This document shows, one piece after another, positions 37,006 through 46,765 of a DNA stretch of 64,000 nt. Source of the stretch: Leisingera sp. NJS204 (lineage in GTDB: Bacteria; Pseudomonadota; Alphaproteobacteria; Rhodobacterales; Rhodobacteraceae); the NCBI RefSeq assembly GCF_004123675.1, contig NZ_CP035417.1, forward strand, positions 3,463,501 to 3,527,500. The letters run 5' to 3'. The first letter of the stretch is position 1; each line of letters opens with the position of its first letter. The position numbers and the translations under genes are program-made. The notes beneath the pieces are model-generated. The model was not told the origin of the DNA, made no database searches, and saw nothing but the letters and a program-made list of their open reading frames with translations.

Positions 37006-38409
37006 ATGTCCCCCAAAACACTCTATGACAAAATCTGGGATGCGCATGTTGCGCATGAAGCCGAGGATGGCACCAGCCTGCTTTATATCGACCGCCACCT
37101 GGTCCACGAAGTGACCAGCCCGCAGGCGTTCGAAGGCCTGCGCATGGCCGGCCGCGGCGTGCATGCCCCGGATAAAACCATCGCGGTGCCGGACCACAAC
37201 GTGCCGACCACGCTCGACCGTGCCAAAGGCATCGAGAACGAGGAAAGCCGCATCCAGGTTGAGGCGCTCGACAAGAACGCCCGCGAATTCGGCGTGCATT
37301 ACTACCCGGTAGATGACGTCCGCCAGGGCATTGTGCATATCGTTGGCCCGGAACAGGGCTGGACCCTGCCCGGCATGACCGTGGTCTGCGGTGACAGCCA
37401 CACTGCTACTCACGGCGCCTTTGGCGCGCTGGCGCATGGCATCGGCACCTCCGAGGTGGAGCATGTGCTGGCCACCCAGACGCTGATCCAGAAAAAGTCC
37501 AAGAACATGAAGGTGGAGATCACCGGCAAGCTGAAGCCGGGCGTGACCGCCAAGGACATCACCCTTGCCGTGATCGGCGAGACCGGCACCGCCGGCGGCA
37601 CCGGCTATGTGATTGAGTATTGCGGCGAAGCAATCCGGGATCTGTCGATGGAGGGCCGCATGACGGTCTGCAACATGGCGATCGAAGGCGGCGCCCGTGC
37701 CGGCCTGATCGCCCCGGACCAGACCACCTATGATTATGTTAAAGGCCGCCCGCACGCCCCCAAAGGCGCCCAGTGGGAAGCTGCGCTGACCTGGTGGAAG
37801 ACCCTGTTCACCGATGAAGGCGCCCATTTCGACAAGGTTGTCACCCTGAAGGGCGAAGACATCCAGCCGGTTGTGACCTGGGGCACCAGCCCTGAGGACG
37901 TGCTGCCGATCACCGGTGTGGTGCCCGCACCTGAGGATTTCACCGGCGGCAAGGTTGAGGCGGCCCGCCGTTCGATTGAATACATGGGGCTGACCCCCGG
38001 TCAGAAACTGACCGACATCGAGATCGACACCGTGTTCATCGGTTCCTGCACCAACGGCCGCATCGAAGACCTGCGCGCCGTGGCCGAAGTGGTGAAGGGC
38101 AAGAAGATCAAGGACGGCATGCGCGCCATGATCGTTCCCGGATCCGGCCTGGTGCGTGCCCAGGCCGAAGAAGAAGGCCTGGCCGGGATCTTTGAGGCTG
38201 CCGGTTTCGAGTGGCGTCTTGCGGGTTGCTCCATGTGCCTGGCGATGAACCCTGACCAGCTGTCCGAGGGCGAGCGCTGCGCCGCAACCTCGAACCGGAA
38301 CTTCGAGGGCCGTCAGGGTTACAAGGGCCGCACCCATCTGGTGTCGCCAGCCATGGCAGCCGCCGCTGCACTGACCGGCAAGCTGACCGATGTGCGTGAG
38401 CTGATCTGA
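37006..38409 (+). CDS. leuC: 3-isopropylmalate dehydratase large subunit
   Basis: A 467-residue aconitase-family protein, working with LeuD to isomerise 2-isopropylmalate to 3-isopropylmalate. The [4Fe-4S] ligands are in [14 protein letters not shown]-type text (Cys about 127), [13 protein letters not shown] (about 348) and GCSMCLAMN (about 408). ATG 37006 has GGGAG seven bases upstream; an in-frame extension to 36823 has no family similarity. Followed by a glycosyltransferase-like gene and leuD. Confidence 0.96.
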   Translation: MSPKTLYDKIWDAHVAHEAEDGTSLLYIDRHLVHEVTSPQAFEGLRMAGRGVHAPDKTIAVPDHNVPTTLDRAKGIENEESRIQVEALDKNAREFGVHYYPVDDVRQGIVHIVGPEQGWTLPGMTVVCGDSHTATHGAFGALAHGIGTSEVEHVLATQTLIQKKSKNMKVEITGKLKPGVTAKDITLAVIGETGTAGGTGYVIEYCGEAIRDLSMEGRMTVCNMAIEGGARAGLIAPDQTTYDYVKGRPHAPKGAQWEAALTWWKTLFTDEGAHFDKVVTLKGEDIQPVVTWGTSPEDVLPITGVVPAPEDFTGGKVEAARRSIEYMGLTPGQKLTDIEIDTVFIGSCTNGRIEDLRAVAEVVKGKKIKDGMRAMIVPGSGLVRAQAEEEGLAGIFEAAGFEWRLAGCSMCLAMNPDQLSEGERCAATSNRNFEGRQGYKGRTHLVSPAMAAAAALTGKLTDVRELI

Positions 38410-38425
38410 GCCTAAGGGGGCACCG

Positions 38426-39253
38426 ATGCCGTCCAGCCCTTCCCTTCCCGCAGTCGCAAGCCTGTGGATCGGTGACAGCCTGAACTGGCTGCACGAGCTG
38501 TCATTGGCCAGTTTCGTGCAGCGCGGCCACGAGGTTGTGCTGTTCCACACCGGGCCTGCGGCGCCGCCGGTGCCGCCAGGTGTCCGCACCTGCCCGGCAG
38601 CGGAAATCTGGGACCCCGTCCAAGCGGGGCACGGGGAGGCGCCTGCGTCTATGCTGTCGGATCTGTTCCGCCTGTATCTGCTGAAACAGACGGAGATGAT
38701 CTGGATCGACACAGATATGCTTTGCTGCCGGCCGTTGCCGGACGTGGACTATCACGTGGGCTATGAGCCGACGCGCTCGATCAACGGCGCAGTGCTGCGG
38801 CTGCCGAAAGGCTCCGCAACGCTGAACCATCTGCTGGACTGGTTTGAAGATCCCGAATGGGTGCCGCCCTGGCTGGGCCGCAAGATCCGCAAGGAGGTGG
38901 AGGCCGCTCCGCCCGGCAAGCGCCTGCTGGCAGCCTTTGAACTGCAGCGCCCGTCGCTTGGCCCCCGGGCGCTGGACTACACGCTGAACCTGACCGGCGA
39001 GGTCGAACACGTCCGCGAGCCGGAGGTATTCTATCCGATCCGCGGCGTTCTGACCGACGTGCTGTTCAGCGGCCACTGCCAGGAAGACGGCTGGCTCACC
39101 GAAAACACGCTGGCCGTTCATCTCTACGCATCCATGGTGCGCCGCTACCACAAGACGCACCGGCCCGAAAAACACAGCTTCATCGCACGCCACGCGCAGG
39201 AGATCGGTTTTGATCTCAGCGGCCTGAAGCACCAGAAACAAGGAAACGAGTAA
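38426..39253 (+). CDS. Glycosyltransferase-like protein between leuC and leuD
   Basis: A 275-residue soluble protein. [20 protein letters not shown] and [11 protein letters not shown] at the N-terminus and [20 protein letters not shown] with the DTD (DxD) motif near residue 96 fit a GT-A nucleotide-sugar transferase of the capsular/GT32-like group. No membrane segment. AAGGGGG precedes the ATG by seven bases; its TAA shares its last base with the leuD ATG (TAATG), so leuD depends on it for coupled translation. Acceptor unknown. Possible alternative: a non-catalytic GT-A relative. Confidence 0.75.
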   Translation: MPSSPSLPAVASLWIGDSLNWLHELSLASFVQRGHEVVLFHTGPAAPPVPPGVRTCPAAEIWDPVQAGHGEAPASMLSDLFRLYLLKQTEMIWIDTDMLCCRPLPDVDYHVGYEPTRSINGAVLRLPKGSATLNHLLDWFEDPEWVPPWLGRKIRKEVEAAPPGKRLLAAFELQRPSLGPRALDYTLNLTGEVEHVREPEVFYPIRGVLTDVLFSGHCQEDGWLTENTLAVHLYASMVRRYHKTHRPEKHSFIARHAQEIGFDLSGLKHQKQGNE

Positions 39254-39858
39254 TGGAAAAATTCCAGAAACTGCAGGGTATCGCCGCCCCGATGCCGCTG
39301 GTGAACATCGACACCGACATGATCATCCCCAAGGTGTTCCTGAAATCCATTCAGCGCACCGGCTTCGGCAAGAACCTGTTCGACGAGATGCGCTATAACC
39401 GCGACGGCACCGAGATCGAGGATTTCGTGCTGAACAAACCGCAGTACCGGGACGCTGAGATTCTGGTGGCGGGCGACAACTTCGGCTGCGGTTCCTCGCG
39501 CGAACACGCGCCCTGGGCAATTGCCGATTTCGGCATCAAATGCATCGTTTCGACCTCTTTTGCCGACATCTTCTTCAACAACAGCTTCAAGAACGGGATC
39601 CTGCCGATCGTGCTGCCGCAGGAACAGGTCGACCTTCTGATGGCCGATGCGGAAAAAGGCGCCAACGCCCGCATGACCGTGGACCTGGAAGCGCAGGAGA
39701 TCACCACCTCGGACGGCGAAGTGATCTCTTTTGAAGTGGATGCCTTCAAAAAGCACTGCCTGCTGAACGGTCTGGACGATATCGGCCTGACGATGGAAAA
39801 AGCGGACGCCATCAAGACATTTGAAGACAAGACCGCGCAGGCCCGCCCCTGGGTCTGA
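39253..39858 (+). CDS. leuD: 3-isopropylmalate dehydratase small subunit
   Basis: A 201-residue swivel-domain subunit. [36 protein letters not shown] and [18 protein letters not shown] are the LeuD signatures. Acts with LeuC. The ATG overlaps the stop of the preceding gene by one base; ACAAGGAAACGAGTA upstream has a weak AAGGA site. The final codons (Pro-Trp-Val-stop) are the first copy of a 12-bp tandem repeat. Confidence 0.96.
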   Translation: MEKFQKLQGIAAPMPLVNIDTDMIIPKVFLKSIQRTGFGKNLFDEMRYNRDGTEIEDFVLNKPQYRDAEILVAGDNFGCGSSREHAPWAIADFGIKCIVSTSFADIFFNNSFKNGILPIVLPQEQVDLLMADAEKGANARMTVDLEAQEITTSDGEVISFEVDAFKKHCLLNGLDDIGLTMEKADAIKTFEDKTAQARPWV

Positions 39859-39894
39859 CCCTGGGTCTGACCCTGGGTCTGACCCTGGGTCTGA
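39847..39894 (+). repeat. Four perfect copies of a 12-bp tandem repeat at the leuD stop
   Basis: The unit CCCTGGGTCTGA occurs four times without change. Copy one encodes the last residues and stop of leuD; the other three follow directly. As 12 is a multiple of three, each copy carries TGA in the leuD frame. Confidence 0.98.
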
Positions 39895-39920
39895 CCCCCG
39901 CATTCTGCCAAAAACACTTC

Positions 39921-39953
39921 AGAGCCGCCCGGCCCGGGCGGCTCTTCTGTTTT
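39921..39953 (+). terminator. Terminator after leuD
   Basis: AGAGCCGCCCG (39921-39931), loop GCC, CGGGCGGCTCT (39935-39945), followed by TCTGTTTT. An 11-bp perfect stem. Confidence 0.85.
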
Positions 39954-40266
39954 CGCCCGCCAGATTCGCGCCGCATTCCCGCCGCAATTCAGCTCTGACC
40001 CTTTCGTTGTGCTCCCCCGGCTCTCTTCCACTGCATCTGGTAGGCGGCCCCCACCCCGTTTGTTCTTCACCAAAACCCTGATGCAATCGGGCACCAGTGC
40101 CGCGGGGAAAGTGGCCCCTGCCCTGCCGCCGGGCCTTGAGCGGAAAGCCGCCGCCCGGCAACAATAGGGCAAAAATGAGGCAGAGCGCCCTGGGCCATTC
40201 CCGGGGGGCTTCAATTCTGGACCCAGAGGCGAAAACGCCCGTTCCAGTTTGAAGGGATTGAGAGAC
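39954..40266. other. Intergenic region without recognised gene
   Basis: About 310 bases between the leuD terminator and the next gene. I see no conserved reading frame, RNA gene or clear promoter. Open frames on the minus strand are shadows with low-complexity content caused by GC bias. Confidence 0.6.
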
Positions 40267-41103
40267 GTGTTTGCACGCATCACAGGCGCGGCGTTCCGCG
40301 GCATATTGGTGGCTATGCTGTTTGCCATGCCGACGCTGATCCTGCCGGCATCGGCCACCGAGTCGCCGGAAATCATCCTGTTCATTGCGCTCCTGGGGTC
40401 GGCCCTGGCCTTCACCGAATACAACTCGCACTTCCCCAGCTTCGTGGAATTCCGTAATGCGCCGCCGATCAACCGGATGCGCTTTGCCGCCTGTGCAGCG
40501 TCTGTCGGCGCGCTGAGCCTGCTGGCGGCCCATCCGCTGGAGCCGACCGGGCTGACCGCGCTGATCCACCGTCTTGGCGGCTGGCTGGGCGGACAGCTGG
40601 ATTTTGCCTATTCGCCGGTGCAGCTGACGGTGCTGATGCTGCCGCCGCAGGTCCCGGAAGCCACAATGCTGATGGTGCGCGATGCCGCCGGGCTGGTTTG
40701 TGCGATCGCGGGCGCCGCGATTGCCGGCTTTGCGCTGGTGATCCGTGTCGGCCACTGGCCTGTCGGCAGCGGCGCTTTCAATGTCTGGGTCAACCTGCCG
40801 CTGTTCGACCCCACCACTGGCGGCGATGTGGTGCAGCGGCTGCAGCGCGACGCGCGGGTCAATATCATCGGCGGCGTGCTGCTGCCGTTTGCCCTGCCCG
40901 CCGCGGTCAAACTGGCCTCGGGCCTGGTCGATCCCGGAATTCTGGCAGCCCCGCATATGCTGATCTGGGTGATCAGCGCCTGGGCGCTGGTGCCTGCCTC
41001 GATGATCATGCGCGGCATGGCCATGCAGCGCATCGCCGGGCTGATCATGCATAAACGGCGCGCCGCCGGCAGCGCCGCGGACGAGGCGCTGCAAACCGCA
41101 TGA
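40267..41103 (+). CDS. Polytopic membrane protein of unknown function
   Basis: A 278-residue protein with about six hydrophobic segments (GILVAMLFAMPTLILP, IILFIALLGSALAF, AACAASVGALSLLA, LVCAIAGAAIAGFALVI, IIGGVLLPFALPAAVKL, PHMLIWVISAWALVPASMI). No family recognised. I chose GTG 40267, with AAGGGA nine bases upstream; TTG codons at 40249 and 40258 overlap that site. The stop overlaps the next start (ATGA), so it is coupled to the secreted nuclease-like gene. Confidence 0.75.
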   Translation: MFARITGAAFRGILVAMLFAMPTLILPASATESPEIILFIALLGSALAFTEYNSHFPSFVEFRNAPPINRMRFAACAASVGALSLLAAHPLEPTGLTALIHRLGGWLGGQLDFAYSPVQLTVLMLPPQVPEATMLMVRDAAGLVCAIAGAAIAGFALVIRVGHWPVGSGAFNVWVNLPLFDPTTGGDVVQRLQRDARVNIIGGVLLPFALPAAVKLASGLVDPGILAAPHMLIWVISAWALVPASMIMRGMAMQRIAGLIMHKRRAAGSAADEALQTA

Positions 41104-42146
41104 GGCGGCTGGCGGCGAGCCTCCTTCTTCTGATCCTTGCCGCCGGAGCAGGCCAGGCCGGCACCCTGCGCATCGCAACCTTCAACACAGAGCTGTCACG
41201 GGACGGGCCCGGCCTGCTGCTGCGCGACATTGAGCGCGGCGGCGATCCGCAAATTGCCGCGGTGGTAGAGGTGATCTCTGCCGCACAGCCGGATGTGCTG
41301 GCACTGCAGGGGATTGATTGGGACTACGAAGGCCGCAGCCTTGCCGCCCTGGCCGGGCTGCTGGCAGAGGCCGGGGCCGCCTATCCTTACCGTGTTTTCC
41401 TGCAGCCCAATACCGGGCTGCCGCCCCCGGCCCTGCTGGACATGGATGGCAATGGCAGGACCGGCGGGCCGCGTGACAATCAGGGCTATGGCCGGTTTCG
41501 CGGCCAGGGCGGTATTGCGCTTTTGTCGCGGCTGCCGGTTGATCGCGGCGGTATCCGCGACTTTTCGGCCCTGCTGTGGCGGGACCTGCCTGGCGCGCTG
41601 CTGCCTGAACACCCGGACGGGCGCCCCTTTCCCTCCAGCGAGGTGCAGAAGGTGCAGCGCCTGTCTGCCACCGCGCATTGGCTGGTGCCGCTGGAATTGC
41701 CCGGCGGCGGCCAGCTGAACGTGATGACATTCCACGCTGCGCCGCCAGTGTTTGACGGGCCGGAAGACCGCAACGGGCGGCGCAACCGCGATGAAATCCG
41801 CCTGTGGCAGCTGCTGCTGGATGGCCGACTGGGCGCCGTACCCCAAGCGCCCTTTGTGATTGCCGGTGACGCCAATCTCGACCCCGAACGCGGTGAAGGC
41901 CGCAAGGACGCCATCCGCAATCTGCTGGGCGATCCCCGGCTGCAGGACCCGCAGCCGCTCAGCCCGCAAGCCGGAACTGCAACCGTGGAGTGGCAGGGCG
42001 CCGGGCGGATGCGGGTGGATTATGTGTTGCCCTCTGCCGGGCTGACCGTCACCGGCAGCGGCGTTGTCTGGCCGGATGCTCCGGGTGCAGCAGCCGCCAT
42101 TGCCAGCCGCCACCGGCTGGTTTGGGCCGATATCGCGCTGGACTAG
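41100..42146 (+). CDS. Secreted endonuclease/exonuclease/phosphatase-family protein
   Basis: A 348-residue protein: signal peptide RLAASLLLLILAAGAGQAG, then an EEP domain. LRIATFNTELSRD near residue 23 is the first EEP strand with Asn, QPDVLALQGIDWD near 62 places Gln where the metal-binding Glu usually is, and PFVIAGDANLDP near 252 supplies the GDxN motif. SRHRLVWADI at the end is the terminal His-containing motif. Function could be extracellular nuclease or phosphodiesterase. Coupled to the preceding membrane protein by a 4-base overlap. Confidence 0.82.
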   Translation: MRRLAASLLLLILAAGAGQAGTLRIATFNTELSRDGPGLLLRDIERGGDPQIAAVVEVISAAQPDVLALQGIDWDYEGRSLAALAGLLAEAGAAYPYRVFLQPNTGLPPPALLDMDGNGRTGGPRDNQGYGRFRGQGGIALLSRLPVDRGGIRDFSALLWRDLPGALLPEHPDGRPFPSSEVQKVQRLSATAHWLVPLELPGGGQLNVMTFHAAPPVFDGPEDRNGRRNRDEIRLWQLLLDGRLGAVPQAPFVIAGDANLDPERGEGRKDAIRNLLGDPRLQDPQPLSPQAGTATVEWQGAGRMRVDYVLPSAGLTVTGSGVVWPDAPGAAAAIASRHRLVWADIALD

Positions 42147-42266
42147 GGCCAGGACCCGGCCCGGCCTGCGCGAATCCCAACCAAACCCCTTTAATTTCAG
42201 GGCCTATTGTTGACCCTGCCCCGCTGTCCCGCTACGCCCTTGCCAGCTGTTTTTAGGAGGACTCCC

Positions 42267-43370
42267 ATGCCCAACCCATCGATTTTGATTCTGCCCGGCG
42301 ACGGGATCGGCCCCGAAGTCATGGCCGAAGTGCGCAAGATCATCTCCTGGTTCGGCGGCAAGCGCGGCCTGCAGTTCGATGTGAGTGAGGATCTGGTCGG
42401 CGGCGCGGCCTATGACAAGCATGGGCTACCGCTGGCGGATGAAACCATGGCCAAGGCCCAGGAGGCCGACGCTGTTCTGCTCGGCGCCGTGGGCGGCCCG
42501 GCCTATGACGATCTGGATTTTTCGGTAAAGCCCGAGCGCGGCCTGTTGCGTCTGCGCAAGGAAATGGACCTCTATTCCAACCTGCGCCCGGCGCAGTGCT
42601 TTGACGCGCTGGCAGATTTCTCCTCGCTTAAGAAGGACATCGTGGCCGGCCTCGACATCATGATCGTGCGCGAGCTGACCTCGGGCGTCTATTTCGGCGA
42701 GCCGCGCGGCATTTTTGAGGAAGGCAACGAACGCGTCGGCATCAACACCCAGCGCTACACCGAGAGCGAGATCGAACGCGCCGCCCGCTCCGCGTTTGAG
42801 CTGGCGATGCGCCGGGGCAAAAAGGTCTGCTCGATGGAGAAGGCCAATGTGATGGAAAGCGGCATTCTGTGGCGTGAAGTGGTGACCCGTGTCTCGGCTG
42901 ACTACCCCGAGGTTGAGCTGAGCCATATGTATGCCGACAACGGTGCGATGCAGCTGGTGCGCGCGCCCAAACAGTTCGACGTGATCCTGACCGACAACCT
43001 GTTCGGCGACATCCTGTCCGACTGTGCGGCGATGCTGACCGGCTCGCTTGGCATGCTGCCTTCTGCGTCGCTTGGCGCACCGATGGAAAACGGCCGCCCC
43101 AAGGCGTTGTACGAACCGGTGCACGGCTCCGCCCCCGACATCACCGGTCAGGGCAAGGCCAACCCGATCGCCTGCATCCTGAGCTTTGCGATGGCGTTGC
43201 GCTACAGCTTTGATCAGGGCGCCGAGGCCGACCGACTGGAAGCCGCGGTTGAGAAGGTGCTGGCCGACGGCGTGCGCACTGCCGACCTGCTGGGTGAAGA
43301 CGGCGTGGAGCCGGTTTCCACCAGCCAGATGGGCGATGCCGTGCTTGCCGCCTTGGAGGCAAGCCTCTGA
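42267..43370 (+). CDS. leuB: 3-isopropylmalate dehydrogenase
   Basis: A 367-residue NAD-dependent decarboxylating dehydrogenase. [20 protein letters not shown] opens it; [53 protein letters not shown] and [20 protein letters not shown] are the LeuB blocks. It converts 3-isopropylmalate to 2-oxoisocaproate. ATG 42267 has AGGAGG eight bases upstream. A terminator follows directly. Confidence 0.96.
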   Translation: MPNPSILILPGDGIGPEVMAEVRKIISWFGGKRGLQFDVSEDLVGGAAYDKHGLPLADETMAKAQEADAVLLGAVGGPAYDDLDFSVKPERGLLRLRKEMDLYSNLRPAQCFDALADFSSLKKDIVAGLDIMIVRELTSGVYFGEPRGIFEEGNERVGINTQRYTESEIERAARSAFELAMRRGKKVCSMEKANVMESGILWREVVTRVSADYPEVELSHMYADNGAMQLVRAPKQFDVILTDNLFGDILSDCAAMLTGSLGMLPSASLGAPMENGRPKALYEPVHGSAPDITGQGKANPIACILSFAMALRYSFDQGAEADRLEAAVEKVLADGVRTADLLGEDGVEPVSTSQMGDAVLAALEASL

Positions 43371-43396
43371 TATTGAGGCAGGTCCAAGCACGTTTC

Positions 43397-43432
43397 AAAG
43401 CCCCGCCTGACCGTCAGCGCGGGGCTTTTTTT
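43397..43432 (+). terminator. Terminator of leuB
   Basis: AGCCCCGC (43399-43406), ten- to twelve-base loop, GCGGGGCT (43419-43426), followed by TTTTTT. Confidence 0.92.
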
Positions 43433-43555
43433 ATGCCCCTCCCATGACCGCGCAGGCCCCTTTGGCGCCCGCAAAAAGAATTCCTGAAAACCACAGCTTT
43501 CTACGGAATCGCCCTTGTCAAACCCCGCCCCCTGAGCTATTTCGCCCTCCACGGT

Positions 43556-43632
43556 CGGAGCGTAGCTCAGCCTGGTAGAGCACTGTCTTCGGGAGGCAGG
43601 GGCCGGAGGTTCGAATCCTCTCGCTCCGACCA
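43556..43632 (+). tRNA. tRNA-Pro (anticodon CGG)
   Basis: A full 77-base cloverleaf: acceptor CGGAGCG/CGCTCCG, D arm GCTC...GAGC, anticodon stem CTGTC/GGCAG with loop TTCGGGA (anticodon CGG), T arm with GGTTCGAATCC, and encoded CCA. It decodes CCG. Confidence 0.97.
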
Positions 43633-43639
43633 ATAAAAC

Positions 43640-43663
43640 AAGGCGCCTTAGGGCGTCTTTTTT
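43640..43663 (+). terminator. Terminator of tRNA-Pro
   Basis: AAGGCGCC (43640-43647), loop TTAG, GGCGTCTT (43652-43659, one G-T pair), followed by TTTT. Confidence 0.8.
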
Positions 43664-44075
43664 ATTTCCAGCAGATCGGCCGCAACGCTATTCGCGACGT
43701 TTCATGCGGTGGATGTGCGCATATTGTTGCCGAGGCGCGTCAAATTTTCCAACCCATGATCCCGGCGGCGTTCTTAACCGCATCCGGACTGCAGGAACGG
43801 CAGGCATTCTCCACGGTCTCTCGGTCTGGGAAGAGCAATTTCGGGGCGTTTTCCCCGAGCAATGCCACGCAAGATTCGCTGAAAACTGACCCCGGAGGTG
43901 CTGGCTTTCACTGCGCCTTTGCCCGATTGCTGACCATAAGCGCTTGCAAAGGAACAGATATTCCCAAAGTGCATAGCTCCAATGTGCAGGTTGCATACCC
44001 TATGCGATATCGGCATTTCACAGACGCCGCGCCACCGGATAGCGTTCACGCCATAATCACAGGGGAGTATGCCTA
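43664..44075. other. Intergenic region with promoter of the ABC operon
   Basis: About 410 bases between tRNA-Pro and the binding-protein gene. No convincing gene. It must contain the operon promoter; a palindrome GCATA-CCC-TATGC lies at 43993-44005. Confidence 0.55.
43993..44005. promoter_or_regulatory. Short palindrome upstream of ABC operon
   Basis: GCATA, CCC, TATGC, 71 bases before the start of the binding-protein gene. Possible site for the LysR protein encoded at the end of this operon. Inference only. Confidence 0.35.
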
Positions 44076-45638
44076 ATGACGAAATTTGTCAGAAGCCTGG
44101 CGGCCGCAGCCGTTGTGGCGGCGATGGCACCGGTTGCCTATGCCGAGACCACAGTGCGCGTTGCCTATGACGCTGACCCGGTTTCACTGGATCCGCATGA
44201 ACAGCTGTCCGGCGGCACGCTGCAGCTGTCGCACATGGTCTTTGACCCGCTGGTGCGCTGGACCCAGGACCTGCAGTTCGAACCGCGCCTGGCCGAAAGC
44301 TGGGAACAGATCGACGGCACCACCATGCGCTTCAAGCTGCGCAGCGGCGTCACCTTCCACAGCGGCAACGCGCTGACCGCCAAGGACGTGGACTGGACCT
44401 TTGACCGGCTGAAGGAAAGCGACGACTTCAAAGCGATTTTCGCGCCCTTCACCGATGTTGAAGTTGTCGATGAGATGACTTTCGACCTTAAGACCTCGGA
44501 GCCTTATCCGCTGGTCCTGCACTCTGCGACTTACATCTTTCCGATGGACAGCGCCTATTATTCCGGCACCACTGCCGACGGCAAGGAAAAGGCCGAGATC
44601 GTCAAGCACGGCGACAGTTTCGCGTCCCGCAATGTCTCGGGCACCGGTCCGTTCATTGTTTCCGAGCGTGAACAGGGCGTGCGCGTGGTGTTCGACCGCT
44701 ATGCCGATTACTGGGATGCAGATGCCGGCAACGTCGACAAGATCGTGCTGACCCCGATCAAGGAAGACCCGACCCGGGTGGCCGCGCTGCTGTCCGGCGA
44801 TGTTGATTTCATTGCACCGGTTCCGCCGACCGACCTGAAGCGCGTGGCGGATGCCCAGGGTGTCGACCTGATCACCATGCCCGGCACCCGCATCATCACC
44901 TTCCAGATGAACCAGAACCGGGTTGAGGCCTTCAAGGACGCCCGCGTCCGCAAGGCGATCGACTATGCGGTGAACAACTCCGGCATCGTCGACCGTATCA
45001 TGCGCGGCTTCGGCACTGTTGGCGCACAGGCCAGCCCGGCCGGCTACCTGGGCTACAGCGAGGATTTCGCACCGCGCTTTGACCTGGAGAAAGCCAAGTC
45101 GCTGATGGCTGAGGCAGGTTATGCCGACGGCTTCTCGATCACCATGATGGCGCCGAACAACCGCTATGTGAATGACGACAAGATCGCACAAGCGGTGGCC
45201 TCGATGCTGGCGCAGATCAACATCAAAGTGGATCTGCAGACCATGCCCAAGGCGCAGTACTGGCCGACGTTTGACGAGCGCGCAGCGGACATGATGATGA
45301 TCGGCTGGCACGCGGATACCGAAGACTCCGCCAATTTCCACCAGTTCCTGACCGCCTGCCCGGACGAAGCAACCGGCAATGGCCAGTACAATTCCGGCAA
45401 CTACTGCAACCCGGAAGCCGACGCGCTGATGAACGCCGCCAACGCGGAAACAGACCCGGCCAAGCGTACGGAACTGCTGCAGAAGCTGGAAGGCATCCTG
45501 TATGACGAGGCCGCGTTTATTCCGCTGCACTGGCAGAACCTGGCATGGGGCGCCAAGTCCGGCATGAACGCAGGCGACATCGTGAATGCGCTGAACTTCC
45601 CCTATTTCGGCGACCTGATCGTCGAAACCGGCAGCTAA
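44076..45638 (+). CDS. ABC transporter binding protein, peptide/nickel (SBP_bac_5) family
   Basis: A 520-residue periplasmic protein. Sec signal peptide RSLAAAAVVAAMAPVAYAET, then the family-5 fold: LSHMVFDPLVRWTQDLQFEP, FKLRSGVTFHSGNALTAKDV (the family signature) and RKAIDYAVN. GGGGAG lies eight bases before the ATG. It heads a complete five-gene ABC operon. Ligand, probably a short peptide or similar amine compound, cannot be read from sequence. Confidence 0.93.
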   Translation: MTKFVRSLAAAAVVAAMAPVAYAETTVRVAYDADPVSLDPHEQLSGGTLQLSHMVFDPLVRWTQDLQFEPRLAESWEQIDGTTMRFKLRSGVTFHSGNALTAKDVDWTFDRLKESDDFKAIFAPFTDVEVVDEMTFDLKTSEPYPLVLHSATYIFPMDSAYYSGTTADGKEKAEIVKHGDSFASRNVSGTGPFIVSEREQGVRVVFDRYADYWDADAGNVDKIVLTPIKEDPTRVAALLSGDVDFIAPVPPTDLKRVADAQGVDLITMPGTRIITFQMNQNRVEAFKDARVRKAIDYAVNNSGIVDRIMRGFGTVGAQASPAGYLGYSEDFAPRFDLEKAKSLMAEAGYADGFSITMMAPNNRYVNDDKIAQAVASMLAQINIKVDLQTMPKAQYWPTFDERAADMMMIGWHADTEDSANFHQFLTACPDEATGNGQYNSGNYCNPEADALMNAANAETDPAKRTELLQKLEGILYDEAAFIPLHWQNLAWGAKSGMNAGDIVNALNFPYFGDLIVETGS

Positions 45639-45651
45639 GCCGTTGATCTGA

Positions 45652-45681
45652 CCCGGGCCGGTCTCCTCCGGCCGGCCCGGG
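45652..45681 (+). other. Intercistronic hairpin after binding-protein gene
   Basis: CCCGGGCCGG (45652-45661) pairs with CCGGCCCGGG (45672-45681). No T run. Such hairpins commonly protect the binding-protein mRNA so it is made in excess over the permeases. Confidence 0.7.
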
Positions 45682-45784
45682 CCGCCAATACAACAAGCGG
45701 CCGCCAAAGCCGTGTATGCAGAACCCGCGGTTCCCTTGAACACGGTGTTTTACGCTGTAACCAAACTCTACAAAGGTCAGGACG

Positions 45785-46765
45785 ATGTTTGCCTATCTCG
45801 CCAAGCGAGTGATCCAGGCGATTGCCGTGATGTTCGTCATCTCGCTGATTGCCTTTGCCATCCAGGGCAACCTGGGCGACCCGCTGCGCGAGCTGGTCGG
45901 GCAGTCGGTCTCGGAAGAAGTACGTCAGCAGCTGCGCGATGAGCTGGGTCTGAACGACAGCTTTGTGACGCAATACCTGCGGTTTGCGGGCAATGCGCTG
46001 CAGGGCGATCTGGGCACCTCCTATTTCTTCAAGGAGCCGGCGCTGGACGTGATCCTGAAGAAGCTGCCGGCAACGCTGGAGCTGGTGTTCGGCGCGACGC
46101 TGATCATCGTCGGCTTCTCAGTGCCGCTGGGTGTCTATACCGCAATCAAACCCAATTCGATCCTGAGCCGTATTATCATGGGCCTGTCGATCATCGGCAT
46201 TTCGATCCCGGTGTTCCTGACAGCGATCCTGATGATCTTTGTGTTCTCGGTGGAATACGGCTGGCTGCCCTCCTACGGGCGCGGTGATACCGTGCAGGTC
46301 TGGGGCTATTGGCAGACCAACTTTGCCACTGCTGATGGCTGGCTTCACATCATCCTGCCGTCGATTGCGCTGGCCTCGATCATGCTGCCGTTGTTTGTCC
46401 GCCTGATCCGGGCCGAGATGATGGAAGTGCTCCAATCCGAATACGTCAAATACGCCAAGGCAAAGGGCATCAGCCCGTGGCGGATCTATTTTGTCCATGC
46501 CTTGAAGAACACGCTGCTGCCGGTGATTACCGTGGGCGGCGTGCAGATCGGCACTATGGTGGCCTATACCATCCTGACCGAGACGGTGTTCCAGTGGCCG
46601 GGCATGGGCTTCATGTTCCTTGAGGCGGTGAACCGTGTCGATACCCCGCTGATCGTGGCTTATCTGATTGTTGTCGGCTTCATCTTTGTGGTCACCAACA
46701 CCATTGTCGATCTGATCTATGGCCTGGTGAACCCGACCGTGAATATTGCGAGGATGGGCGCATGA
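45785..46765 (+). CDS. ABC transporter permease, DppB type
   Basis: A 326-residue inner-membrane permease with six segments. It starts LAKRVIQAIAVMFVISLIAF, typical of DppB, has the periplasmic loop region, and the EAA loop EYVKYAKAKGISPWRIYFVH that contacts the ATPases. Ends VDLIYGLVNPTVNIA, the family end. The stop overlaps the next start as ATGA. Confidence 0.95.
   Translation: MFAYLAKRVIQAIAVMFVISLIAFAIQGNLGDPLRELVGQSVSEEVRQQLRDELGLNDSFVTQYLRFAGNALQGDLGTSYFFKEPALDVILKKLPATLELVFGATLIIVGFSVPLGVYTAIKPNSILSRIIMGLSIIGISIPVFLTAILMIFVFSVEYGWLPSYGRGDTVQVWGYWQTNFATADGWLHIILPSIALASIMLPLFVRLIRAEMMEVLQSEYVKYAKAKGISPWRIYFVHALKNTLLPVITVGGVQIGTMVAYTILTETVFQWPGMGFMFLEAVNRVDTPLIVAYLIVVGFIFVVTNTIVDLIYGLVNPTVNIARMGA

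Noticed and set aside
36916-38712. 598-codon open frame antisense to leuC
   Set aside because: It is a GC-bias shadow of leuC, rich in His, Gly and Ala, with no domain similarity. Similar long antisense frames over the BCCT gene (3872-5479) and ABC genes were dismissed for the same reason.
43756-44076. 106-codon frame upstream of the ABC binding-protein gene
   Set aside because: It ends at the ribosome site of the real gene, has atypical composition, and lacks its own ribosome site and similarity.
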